This document shows, in pieces, positions 1-7,368 of a stretch of 9,849 bases of DNA. The stretch covers positions 1-9,849 of the forward strand of contig LGFB01000033.1 in NCBI GenBank assembly GCA_001508835.1, read 5' to 3'. The notes under the pieces were generated by a model. That model ran no database searches. It saw nothing but the letters and a program-made list of their open reading frames with translations, and was not told where the DNA came from. The position numbers and the translations under genes were made by a program. The stretch's first letter is position 1. Each line of letters begins with the position of its first letter. The DNA is from a bacterium 42_11. GTDB taxonomy: Bacteria > Synergistota > GBS-1.

Positions 1-7
1 TTAAGTA

Positions 8-1957
8 ATGTGGAAGAGTAAGATGGTAAACGGCTTTATTCTTTCCATTGTATTGTTGCTCCTTTGCGTAGGAGAAGGTTTTTCCCTAATAAAGAGAATA
101 ACGAAGGTTGAGGTTTATCAACTACCTGAGGTAGTGACCTTAATGATTTATCTTAATTATCCTGCCACCCCTCAGATAACATGGCTTCCCGGTGATCGCG
201 AAAGAATGGTAATTTCTTTTGAAAACTTTGATTACAGAGCTACTCTTCGTAAGCTCCCAATTAGAAGAAATGATATTTGGGAAGTAAGGGGAGGTCAGTA
301 CACTAAAAAGGAAGCAAGGGTAGTTGTAGAGTTTGCTTCACAAAGGCTACCATACCATTTTAGTAGGAAAAAGGGAGGTAAGTTACTTGTTTATCAGTTT
401 AATACTTCGAGAGAAAGGGTTTCTCCTGTTAAAGAAAACGTTAATTATATAGAGTCTGTGAGAGCCGAAGTGGTAGGGAATGGCTTGAGGGTTCTTATAA
501 AAGGGAGGGCTCCTTTGAACCCCAAAATAGGCTGGTCGAGAGGAAGCGATGGGAAGGACCAAATGTTTTTGGATTTCAATGGATTTGAGCTACAACAAGG
601 GGGTTTAAAGCAGAGCCTTAACCTTTTTGGAATTTCGGAGCTTAGTGTGACTCAAATAATGCCTGATATGGTTAGAATGGTTATTACGATGGAGCATGAT
701 AAGCTTGATTATAAACTTGAAAGCTCCCTTGCTGGAAAGGAAATGGCTTTATACCTATTCCCCAGGTCTCTTGAAAAGGGATCTTTTTCAAGAAAAAGAG
801 AAGAGAGACCTTCTCCTAATGAGAGGTGGGCTTCTAAGAAGGTTACCCTTGAGTTTAGAAATGCTGATGTAAGAGATGTCCTTAGGGCTCTTGCCAAAGC
901 TGTTGAAGTTAATATTATTATTGATCAAGAGGTGTCAGGTAATATTACTGTTGCCTTCACCGATGTTCCTTTTGCTCAGGCTTTTGAGTGGGTTTTGAAA
1001 CTTTCTGGTTTAAGTTATAGAAACTTGGGATATACGCTAGTAGTAGGTAAGGAAGAGAGACTTAAAGAGCTTTTCGATAGGAAGGATACAAAAGTTTTCT
1101 TATTATCAAACGCTATGGCGTCTGATATTGTAAAGCTGGTCTCATCTATGACAGGGGTGGAAAATATAGCTGTTGATCCGAGAATGAACGCTCTTATAGT
1201 TAAGGGTTCCCCTGCGGATATTGAGAAAGTAAAGGATGTTATAGATCTTTTGGACAAAGAGGTTCCTCAGGTCATGGTTGAAGCTCGACTTGTTGGTGTT
1301 TCCCTTGAAAGCGGTAAAAGCCTTGGATTTGTTTTGTCTAATGTTTCTAAGGGTAAGTTTTACAACATAAGTGTGGATCCTACTTCTCAAATAACTATAA
1401 GCTACAGTAGCGATGAAAAAGCGGCGGCAGCATTCGATGCAACTATAAATGCTTGGATTTCTTCTGGAAAGGCAAAGGTTCTTGCTAGTCCGAGTGTAGC
1501 CACTTTGAGTGGATTAAAGGCAGTGATTAACCTGACGCGTGATTATAAATATTATAGCAGAGTTGAAGAGATTCAAGATAGCGAGAGAACTATAACTCAG
1601 AAATGGGAAACAATTACATATGGTCCCCAGCTTATCATTACTCCTTATGTTGGAGAGGATAATAAGGTAACCCTCGATATAGATATTGATGTGAGTATAG
1701 TTACAAGATGGATAGAATATGCTGGTCAAAGGATACCAGAGATAGGTCACAGAAAAGTTACAACTAAGTTAAGAGTAAAGGATGGTCAGCCTATAATAAT
1801 CGGGGGGTTAATTACGGAAGAAGATATTAAGAACTTGTTTAAGGTTCCTCTATTGGGAGACATACCTTTTATAGGCCACCTTTTCAGAAGTGAAACCTCC
1901 TCTCGTATGAGAGAAGAGGTAGTTTTAATTGTTACCCCGAGGATTCTAAAGAATTAG
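8..1957 (+). CDS. pilQ: Type IV pilus secretin PilQ
   Basis: This is the outer-membrane secretin channel through which the type IV pilus leaves the cell; 649 residues is close to the usual PilQ size. Order of parts: a signal peptide (about 1-26, with Lys3 and Lys5 before a hydrophobic stretch at 10-20), two AMIN-like beta domains (about 30-130 and 147-250) that in the family bind peptidoglycan, a charged linker (about 255-275), an STN/N0 domain (278-350), an N1 secretin domain (about 360-420) and the C-terminal secretin barrel (about 425-649). The barrel ends with the family signature VPLLGDIPFIGHLFR at 613-627. Start choice: an in-frame TAA at 2-4 blocks any longer ORF. ATG at 23 has a better purine-rich upstream (GGAAGAG) but would remove both lysines of the signal peptide, so ATG 8 is preferred. 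It lies 11 bases before pilB. A T2SS GspD role is less likely because pilT is adjacent. Confidence 0.93.
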   Translation: MWKSKMVNGFILSIVLLLLCVGEGFSLIKRITKVEVYQLPEVVTLMIYLNYPATPQITWLPGDRERMVISFENFDYRATLRKLPIRRNDIWEVRGGQYTKKEARVVVEFASQRLPYHFSRKKGGKLLVYQFNTSRERVSPVKENVNYIESVRAEVVGNGLRVLIKGRAPLNPKIGWSRGSDGKDQMFLDFNGFELQQGGLKQSLNLFGISELSVTQIMPDMVRMVITMEHDKLDYKLESSLAGKEMALYLFPRSLEKGSFSRKREERPSPNERWASKKVTLEFRNADVRDVLRALAKAVEVNIIIDQEVSGNITVAFTDVPFAQAFEWVLKLSGLSYRNLGYTLVVGKEERLKELFDRKDTKVFLLSNAMASDIVKLVSSMTGVENIAVDPRMNALIVKGSPADIEKVKDVIDLLDKEVPQVMVEARLVGVSLESGKSLGFVLSNVSKGKFYNISVDPTSQITISYSSDEKAAAAFDATINAWISSGKAKVLASPSVATLSGLKAVINLTRDYKYYSRVEEIQDSERTITQKWETITYGPQLIITPYVGEDNKVTLDIDIDVSIVTRWIEYAGQRIPEIGHRKVTTKLRVKDGQPIIIGGLITEEDIKNLFKVPLLGDIPFIGHLFRSETSSRMREEVVLIVTPRILKN

Positions 1958-1968
1958 GTGATTTTAAG
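1956..1968 (+). promoter_or_regulatory. pilB translation leader (shared 12-mer)
   Basis: AGGTGATTTTAAG precedes the pilB ATG. Its 12-base core GGTGATTTTAAG (1957-1968) recurs exactly before pilC at 4693-4704. The AGGTG part serves as the Shine-Dalgarno sequence and overlaps the pilQ stop. Confidence 0.6.
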
Positions 1969-3633
1969 ATGACAAAGAGAAAAAAATTGGGAGAGCTTCT
2001 GGTAGAGGCTGGTGCTATAACTCAGGCACAGCTTGCGAGGGCTCTAGAGGAACAAAAGAGAACAGGTGAAAGGCTTGGGGCTATACTTGCAAAGCAAGGT
2101 GTTATAAGTGATAAAGATATCGCAAGCGTTATAGCAAAGCAATTAGGTATTCCGTTTATTTCTCTAAGGAAGGAAAAAGTAAATCCTAAGGTTTTAAGTA
2201 TGGTTCCCGAGAGCTTTGCGAGAAGAAATCTTTTAATTCCGATCGATATAAAGGATGGCAAACTTCTTGTTGCTATGGCCGATCCTTTAAATGTTCTCGT
2301 TAGGGATGAGTTAGCTTTACTGACGGGATATGACGTGGATGTTTGTGTCGCTCCAAGTAGCGAGATTAAACAGCTTATAGAAGAGCTTTACGGGGTGAGA
2401 GGTAAGGTGGAAGCCTTAGTTCGTGAAAGGGAGGAAGCGAGAGAGGAGCCTGCTTTGCCTGATACGGAGATAAATGATGAAGAACTTGCCCCCGTTATTC
2501 AGGTGGTTAATAGCATTATATCTCAGGCTATACGCAGGAGAGCGAGCGATATCCACATAGAGCCTCAAAGTGAAGGGGTTCTCGTTAGATTCAGGATTGA
2601 TGGAGTCTTAAGGCACGTCATGGAGTTGCCTAAAAGTGTACACGCTCTGGTAACTACAAGGATAAAAGTTATGGCAGGTATGAATATAGCCGAAAGAAGA
2701 CTTCCTCAAGATGGGAGAATTTTTATATCAAGTGATGGTAGCAATATAGATTTAAGGGTTTCCACTCTTCCCACAATCTTCGGCGAGAAGATAGTAATGA
2801 GAATTCTTAATAGAGAAGATATACTAATTGGTTTGGACAAGCTGGGGCTTTGGGATGACATGTTGGATGAAATTCGTAGGCTGATATCTAAACCTTATGG
2901 AATGATCCTTGTAACCGGTCCCACGGGAAGCGGTAAAACTACCACGCTTTATTCAATATTAAAGGAATTGAACACAGTTGAAAAAAACATAGTTACTATT
3001 GAGGATCCCGTAGAATACCAACTTGAGGGAGTGAACCAGGTTCAGGTGAATGAGAGGATAGGGTTAACTTTTTCTAACGTTCTTAGAAATATCTTGAGGC
3101 AAGACCCCGATATTATAATGGTTGGAGAAATCAGGGATGTAGAAACTGCTGAGATAGCGGTAAGATCGGCTTTGACGGGCCACTTGGTTCTTTCTACCTT
3201 GCATACGAATGATGCTCCAAGTGCTATCACACGACTCATAGATATGGGAGTTGAGCCTTATTTGGTTGCCTCTTCTCTTATAGGTGTTATAGCTCAACGT
3301 TTGGTTAGAAGGATCTGCCCTCACTGTAAAGAAAGTCGGACCGTCGAAAATGGGGATATTTGGGTAGCTGAGGGATTGCCTCCTGGCAGTGTATACTATG
3401 TTGGTAAAGGATGTGAAGAGTGTGGGGATACAGGCTATATGGGGAGGACGGGAGTATTTGAGCTGATGTTGATAAGCGAAGAAATTCAGCGCTTGACAGT
3501 AGAAAGGGCTTCCGCTTCTAAAATAAGAGAACAGGCTATAAGGGAAGGCATGGTTACACTTAAGGATGATGGGGTAAGGAAAATTAGGGCTGGGGTTACA
3601 ACACCAAGTGAGGTAATGAGGGTGGTGTTTTAA
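1969..3633 (+). CDS. pilB: Type IV pilus extension ATPase PilB with MshEN-type N-terminus
   Basis: This is a cytoplasmic hexameric ATPase of the GspE/PilB family that drives pilin assembly. The N-terminal domain (about 6-150) is of the T2SSE_N/MshEN type and opens with two 24-residue repeats (6-29 and 35-58) separated by five residues, the layout known to bind c-di-GMP in MshE. The ATPase core (about 170-550) carries Walker A GPTGSGKT at 317-324, an Asp box (TIEDPVEY), Walker B DPDIIMVGEIRD at 379-390 and a His box (STLHTNDA). A tetracysteine zinc site, C450/C453 and C482/C485, is typical of PilB and GspE and absent from PilT. All catalytic residues look intact. The start ATG follows AGGTG, which overlaps the pilQ stop, with an 8-base spacer. 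The stop TAA overlaps the pilT ATG by one base (TAATG), so the two are probably translationally coupled. GspE is the alternative, but the neighbouring pilT favours a pilus. Confidence 0.95.
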   Translation: MTKRKKLGELLVEAGAITQAQLARALEEQKRTGERLGAILAKQGVISDKDIASVIAKQLGIPFISLRKEKVNPKVLSMVPESFARRNLLIPIDIKDGKLLVAMADPLNVLVRDELALLTGYDVDVCVAPSSEIKQLIEELYGVRGKVEALVREREEAREEPALPDTEINDEELAPVIQVVNSIISQAIRRRASDIHIEPQSEGVLVRFRIDGVLRHVMELPKSVHALVTTRIKVMAGMNIAERRLPQDGRIFISSDGSNIDLRVSTLPTIFGEKIVMRILNREDILIGLDKLGLWDDMLDEIRRLISKPYGMILVTGPTGSGKTTTLYSILKELNTVEKNIVTIEDPVEYQLEGVNQVQVNERIGLTFSNVLRNILRQDPDIIMVGEIRDVETAEIAVRSALTGHLVLSTLHTNDAPSAITRLIDMGVEPYLVASSLIGVIAQRLVRRICPHCKESRTVENGDIWVAEGLPPGSVYYVGKGCEECGDTGYMGRTGVFELMLISEEIQRLTVERASASKIREQAIREGMVTLKDDGVRKIRAGVTTPSEVMRVVF

Positions 3634-4691
3634 TGGGAGAACTTTTAGAACTTATGTCAAAAATGGTGGAACTTGATGCCTCAGACTTACACTTAGCAGT
3701 GGGGTTGGAGCCAGTTTATAGAGTTCATGGCCGGCTTCAAACCTGTGAAGGCTGGGAAAAACTTACCCCTTCTAAAATTGGAAAGCTTATCGATGAAATA
3801 TTAGATCCATTTAGAAAAAAAATCTTTGAGGAAAATAAGGAGCTTGATTTTGCTTATGAGATAAAAGATAAAGCACGATATCGTGTGAATCTGTTTTTCC
3901 ATAGGGGCGTTCCAGGTGCTTCTATAAGATTGATTCCTAATAGAATAAGGAGCATAGAGGAACTCGGGTTACCTACGATACTTAAGGATTTAGCTACGAA
4001 ACTTAGAGGTTTAATATTGGTAACAGGTCCTACAGGCAGTGGTAAGAACACCACCTTGGCCGCTATGATAGATTATATAAACGAAAATTTTTCTAGGAAA
4101 ATTATAACAATAGAGGACCCCATCGAATATGTTCATAACCACAAAAAGAGCCTCATAGTCCAAAGGGAGGTTGGTATAGACACCAATAGTTTTGCTTCTG
4201 CTCTTAGGCATGCTTTGCGACAGGACCCTGATGTTATATTAATTGGTGAGATGAGAGACCTTGAAACCATTTCGACAGCCATAACGGCTGCTGAAACAGG
4301 CCACCTTGTGATGGCAACTCTTCATACACCTGATGCGCCACAGACCATAGATAGGATAATAGACGTTTTTCCTACTCACCAGCAAAATCAAGTTAGAGTT
4401 CAGCTGGCCAATGTTATTCAGGGTATAATTTCTCAGCAGTTATTACCTAAAAAGGGTGGCGGTAGAGTGGTAGCCGTTGAAGTGATGATAGCGACACCGG
4501 CGGTTAGAAACTTGATTAGAGAGGGTAAGATAGCACAGATATATTCCCTTATTCAAACGGGTTCCAAGTTTGGGATGCAAACGATGGACCAGGCTATAGC
4601 TAAGTTATATAAAAACGGTCTTGTGGAGAAAAACGTTGCTATGGAGTTTGCTCATAATCCTGAAATCCTTGAGAAGCTAATCGGATTTTGA
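3633..4691 (+). CDS. pilT: Type IV pilus retraction ATPase PilT (variant Walker A)
   Basis: PilT is the cytoplasmic hexameric motor that disassembles pili and powers twitching and DNA uptake. The 352 residues match the usual length. Seen in order: an N-terminal PAS-like domain (about 1-110, with the PilT-type DASDLHLAVG start), a Walker A region at 132-139, an Asp box TIEDPIEY, Walker B DPDVILIGEMRD at 198-209 (Glu206 expected catalytic), a His box ATLHTPDA around His231, and AVRNLIRE at 290-297, a near match to the AIRNLIRE motif needed for retraction in PilT. There is no tetracysteine site, which separates it from PilB. Oddity: Walker A reads GPTGSGKN. The Ser/Thr after the lysine, which coordinates Mg2+ in P-loop NTPases, is replaced by Asn139 (codon AAC, 4047-4049). 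All other motifs are preserved, so this is either a real variant or a single-base change or error. The start ATG is fixed by overlap with the pilB stop. PilU is a less likely alternative. Confidence 0.93.
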   Translation: MGELLELMSKMVELDASDLHLAVGLEPVYRVHGRLQTCEGWEKLTPSKIGKLIDEILDPFRKKIFEENKELDFAYEIKDKARYRVNLFFHRGVPGASIRLIPNRIRSIEELGLPTILKDLATKLRGLILVTGPTGSGKNTTLAAMIDYINENFSRKIITIEDPIEYVHNHKKSLIVQREVGIDTNSFASALRHALRQDPDVILIGEMRDLETISTAITAAETGHLVMATLHTPDAPQTIDRIIDVFPTHQQNQVRVQLANVIQGIISQQLLPKKGGGRVVAVEVMIATPAVRNLIREGKIAQIYSLIQTGSKFGMQTMDQAIAKLYKNGLVEKNVAMEFAHNPEILEKLIGF

Positions 4692-4692
4692 G

Positions 4693-4704
4693 GGTGATTT
4701 TAAG
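4693..4704 (+). promoter_or_regulatory. pilC translation leader (shared 12-mer)
   Basis: GGTGATTTTAAG is identical to the leader of pilB, but here its final G is the first base of the pilC GTG start codon. It fills the whole 12-base gap between pilT and pilC. Confidence 0.6.
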
Positions 4705-5924
4705 TGCCTTTCTACTTATATAGGGCTAAGACATCAAGTGGGGAGATAGTAGAAGGTAGAAGAGAAGGAGAAAACGAGAAATTTGTTTATTACAGGTTGC
4801 GAGAGGAAGGCCTTTTCCCTCTGTATATAAAAGAGGAGAAAAAACTTTTTTCAAGGGATGCTGGGGAAAGAGGAATTATTCTAAGAAGAGTTTCTATCCG
4901 AGATCTTGCTATACTAAGCAGGCAACTTGCGACTATGCTTAAAGCTGGTATGACCATAATTACAGCTTTAGATGTTTTATCTCAGCAGACTCCTAACCGC
5001 AGATTAAGAATGTCACTACGTTTTATAAAGAGAGATGTAGAGGAAGGGGTTTCTCTTGCTGAAGCGATGTCTAAGCATAGAGCTTTGTTTAGTGACCTTT
5101 ATGTGAGCTTGGTTAGAGCTGGGGAAGCTGGTGGTGTGTTAGACGACGTTTTGGAAAGATTGGCTTTTCACTTGGAAAGGGAAAATGCGCTAGTTCAAAG
5201 GGTTAAAAGCGCAATGCGATACCCTCTTTTCGTTCTTTCCTTGGCTATAGTGGTTATCTCTCTACTTGTGGGCTTCATAGTTCCTAGGTTTATCACTATT
5301 CTTGAGGGTATAGGCGTACCCCTCCCAACTCCTACCAGACTATTGGTATCTTTTACTTATTGGCTAGAAGCGAATTATTTTAAATTGCTTCTTATCCCCA
5401 TTATTTTCTTGGTCTTAATAAGGTTTCTCAAGAATCATGATAAGGCGTCTTATTTTTTAGACAAAGTCAAGCTTAAATTACCTGTAATTGGAAGATTGAC
5501 TTTTAAAGTTACTATGGTAAGATTTTCAAGGACTTTGGCTACTCTAAATGCTGCAGCGGTTCCTATCCTTGATTCCCTTGATATGGTTTCGAAGGCTGTT
5601 GGCAATAGAGTGATAGGTAAGGCCATATATCTGGCAAAGGAAGCGGTCCAAGAAGGACAAAGTTTAGCGGATGCTATATCGATTAGTAATGTCTTCCCTC
5701 CCATGGTCACTCATATGATTGCAGTAGGGGAAGAAACCGGAAACTTAGATGAAATGCTTCATAAAGTTGCCGATTTCTATGATGAGGAAGTAGACAATGA
5801 TATAAGAAGTTTGTCTTCATTGATTGAGCCTATACTCGTTGTTTCATTGGGGGCGATTGTAGGTTTCATTGCTATTTCTGTTTTTATGCCACTATTTCAG
5901 CTTATTGGGGGACTTTCGAAATGA
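4704..5924 (+). CDS. pilC: Type IV pilus inner-membrane platform protein PilC
   Basis: PilC (GspF family) is the polytopic inner-membrane protein that couples the PilB and PilT motors to the growing pilus; 406 residues is the typical length. Two T2SSF domains are visible, at about 68-195 and 271-396. Each carries the characteristic pattern of hydrophobic leucine-rich helices followed by GEAGG (140-144) or GEETGN (342-347). Three membrane segments are predicted at about 173-195, 226-242 and 374-397. The start is GTG at 4704: an in-frame TAA (4701-4703) immediately precedes it, and GGGTG lies 7 bases upstream, in the same 12-base leader seen before pilB. The N-terminus (PFYLYRAKTSSGEIVEGR) matches the family start, which supports the GTG. 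The 3' end overlaps the next gene by four bases (ATGA). Confidence 0.95.
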   Translation: MPFYLYRAKTSSGEIVEGRREGENEKFVYYRLREEGLFPLYIKEEKKLFSRDAGERGIILRRVSIRDLAILSRQLATMLKAGMTIITALDVLSQQTPNRRLRMSLRFIKRDVEEGVSLAEAMSKHRALFSDLYVSLVRAGEAGGVLDDVLERLAFHLERENALVQRVKSAMRYPLFVLSLAIVVISLLVGFIVPRFITILEGIGVPLPTPTRLLVSFTYWLEANYFKLLLIPIIFLVLIRFLKNHDKASYFLDKVKLKLPVIGRLTFKVTMVRFSRTLATLNAAAVPILDSLDMVSKAVGNRVIGKAIYLAKEAVQEGQSLADAISISNVFPPMVTHMIAVGEETGNLDEMLHKVADFYDEEVDNDIRSLSSLIEPILVVSLGAIVGFIAISVFMPLFQLIGGLSK

Positions 5925-6982
5925 AGAAATGGCAAAAGGCTTTTGAGATAGCTACTTTGAAAGGGTGCGACGCCTATATTATTTCTAACCCAATTAATAT
6001 AAGATACTTGAGTGGTTATCGCGGAGAGGCTTCTATAATTGTCTTGACCGAAAACTCCTTCGAGCTTTTCACCGATTTTAGATGTCTGGAAGATGCTGAA
6101 AGAGAGTCTGTAAAAGATTGCCATGTTTACGAGGTTCCCGGTAATGTTAGTCTTATAGATTTCATTCTGAGCAGACTTAAGGGGAAGGGAATTAAGAAGG
6201 TAGCTTTTGAGTCAAGGCATGTAACTTATGAGTTTTTCGAAAAGCTCAAAACTGTCGTTGACCCTTTCCCTATATCTAATGGGGTGGAAAGTTTGAGAAA
6301 AGTCAAAACTGAGGATGAGATAGAGAAGATACGGAAAGCGGGCTTACTCGTTGTGGAGGGATACGAATGGCTTGCGGAAAACTTGAAGGCTGGTGTATCT
6401 GAAAGGCATGTGGAAATTCAATTAGAAGCCTTTCTTAAAACTCTTGGGGCTGAAGAAAGGGCTTTTCCTTTTATAATAGCTGCGGGTGAGAATGGAGCTA
6501 AACCTCATGCTCGGCCTTCTTTAAGGGTTATAAGGGAGGGTGATTGTGTAGTTTGCGACTATGGCGTAATGTACGATGGTTATAATGTAGATGTAACTCG
6601 AACCTTTTTGTTGGGCAGAGTTTCATCAAAGGTTATGAACGTGTATGAGAGGGTGAGAGATGTCCAAGAGCAAGTTTTAATTGCAATTAAGCCTGGTGTG
6701 GAAGTTAGAAAATTGCACGAGCTTTCTTTAAAGCTTCTTGGAAAGTGGGGAGAATTTTTCAAACATTCATTAGGTCATGGTGTGGGATTAGAGGTCCATG
6801 AAGCTCCAAGGCTTTCTATTAGTAGCGATGAGGTTTTAGAGGAGGGGATGGTGATCACTGTAGAGCCTGGGGTATATCTTAGGGGGGAGTTTGGTGTTCG
6901 TATAGAGGACACCGTTGTAGTCAGAAAAGATGGGGTAGAGATTTTAACGCCAATTCCAAAGGAGGGAGTTCTATGTCTTTAA
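5921..6982 (+). CDS. pepQ: M24-family Xaa-Pro peptidase (aminopeptidase P / prolidase type)
   Basis: This is a predicted cytoplasmic dinuclear-metal peptidase that cleaves N-terminal X-Pro bonds or X-Pro dipeptides. An N-terminal creatinase-like domain (about 4-125, with NPINIRYLSGYRG) is followed by a pita-bread catalytic domain (about 130-350). The five expected metal ligands are present: Asp213 (CDYG), Asp224 (VDVTRT), His286 (LGHGVG), Glu315 (VEPGVY) and Glu329 (RIED). His196 and His293 match the conserved histidines near the active site. The 353-residue length is typical of the short Firmicutes-type enzymes. The start ATG overlaps the pilC stop by four bases, and the 3' end overlaps the next gene by ten. 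In many Firmicutes this gene sits beside efp, but no efp is present here. Aminopeptidase P and prolidase cannot be separated from sequence alone, so the symbol is tentative. Confidence 0.88.
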   Translation: MKKWQKAFEIATLKGCDAYIISNPINIRYLSGYRGEASIIVLTENSFELFTDFRCLEDAERESVKDCHVYEVPGNVSLIDFILSRLKGKGIKKVAFESRHVTYEFFEKLKTVVDPFPISNGVESLRKVKTEDEIEKIRKAGLLVVEGYEWLAENLKAGVSERHVEIQLEAFLKTLGAEERAFPFIIAAGENGAKPHARPSLRVIREGDCVVCDYGVMYDGYNVDVTRTFLLGRVSSKVMNVYERVRDVQEQVLIAIKPGVEVRKLHELSLKLLGKWGEFFKHSLGHGVGLEVHEAPRLSISSDEVLEEGMVITVEPGVYLRGEFGVRIEDTVVVRKDGVEILTPIPKEGVLCL

Positions 6983-7368
6983 AGGAAAAGGTAGCATATA
7001 TAAAGGGTTTCATTAAGGGCGGAGGGGTGACAGAAAAAAATTTTGAGGAAATAGTGAATTTGATAGTAGATGCTTTGGATGACGTGGCTTCCGTACTTGA
7101 GGAGTTAGAAAAGAACCAGCTTGACCTTGAGGAGTATGTAGAGTCCATTGACGATGATTTGGCAAATCTGGAGAAGGAATTTTGGGGAGAAGAAGGCGAA
7201 GCTGTTGAAGAAGAGTTCGAAGAGATAGAGTGTTCCAATTGTGGGGAGATGTTCTTTGTTCCGATTGAAGATTTGTATTCTGAGGAGGAAATAAGATGTC
7301 CAGTATGTGGGAAGGCTGTCGTTGTTGGGGAGGTAGAGGAGGGTGGAGATGGAAAGCAAGCATCCTGA
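6973..7368 (+). CDS. CD1247-type zinc-ribbon protein of unknown function
   Basis: This small acidic protein of 131 residues has no established function. The N-terminal part (1-70, opening MSLKEKVAYIKGF) resembles the CD1247 N-terminal domain found in Clostridia: a short amphipathic start, then a long, probably coiled-coil helix rich in Glu, Asp and Leu (about 22-70). After a very acidic linker (72-85) comes a zinc ribbon with two CxxC knuckles, Cys87/Cys90 and Cys109/Cys112. No enzyme motif, signal peptide or membrane segment is visible. The start ATG is supported by a strong GGAGGGAG site (6961-6968) inside the end of the peptidase gene. In Firmicutes this family is found between efp or the peptidase and asp23, as here, so the location supports the family call. 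A regulatory or scaffold role is possible but would be a guess. Confidence 0.8.
   Translation: MSLKEKVAYIKGFIKGGGVTEKNFEEIVNLIVDALDDVASVLEELEKNQLDLEEYVESIDDDLANLEKEFWGEEGEAVEEEFEEIECSNCGEMFFVPIEDLYSEEEIRCPVCGKAVVVGEVEEGGDGKQAS
7336..7342 (+). promoter_or_regulatory. Ribosome binding site that decides the asp23 start
   Basis: GAGGAGG is a near-complete Shine-Dalgarno sequence lying inside the upstream zinc-ribbon gene. It directly abuts the in-frame GTG at 7343, which leaves no spacer for that codon. It is six bases before the ATG at 7349, a normal distance, so the ATG is the likely start. Confidence 0.75.

Noticed and set aside
65..73. Possible lipoprotein lipobox at Cys20 of PilQ (LLLC)
   Set aside because: Positions -2 and -1 are Leu-Leu rather than small residues, so an ordinary signal peptidase I signal is more likely.
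769..793. Inverted repeat TCTTGAAAAG / CTTTTTCAAGA with a 4-base loop, terminator-like
   Set aside because: It lies in the linker-coding part of pilQ, has one bulged base, a low-GC stem and no following T-run, so it is not a credible terminator.
1..5924. Type II secretion operon instead of type IV pilus
   Set aside because: The gene between the extension ATPase and the platform protein is a full-length PilT with its AIRNLIRE-like motif, which type II systems lack.
6677..6690. 14-base palindrome TTAATTGCAATTAA in the peptidase gene
   Set aside because: It is AT-rich, and about 0.6 perfect 14-base palindromes are expected by chance in a window of this size.
7343..7348. Two-codon longer Asp23 starting at GTG 7343
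   Set aside because: The Shine-Dalgarno sequence abuts that GTG with no spacer, while ATG 7349 has a normal six-base spacing.
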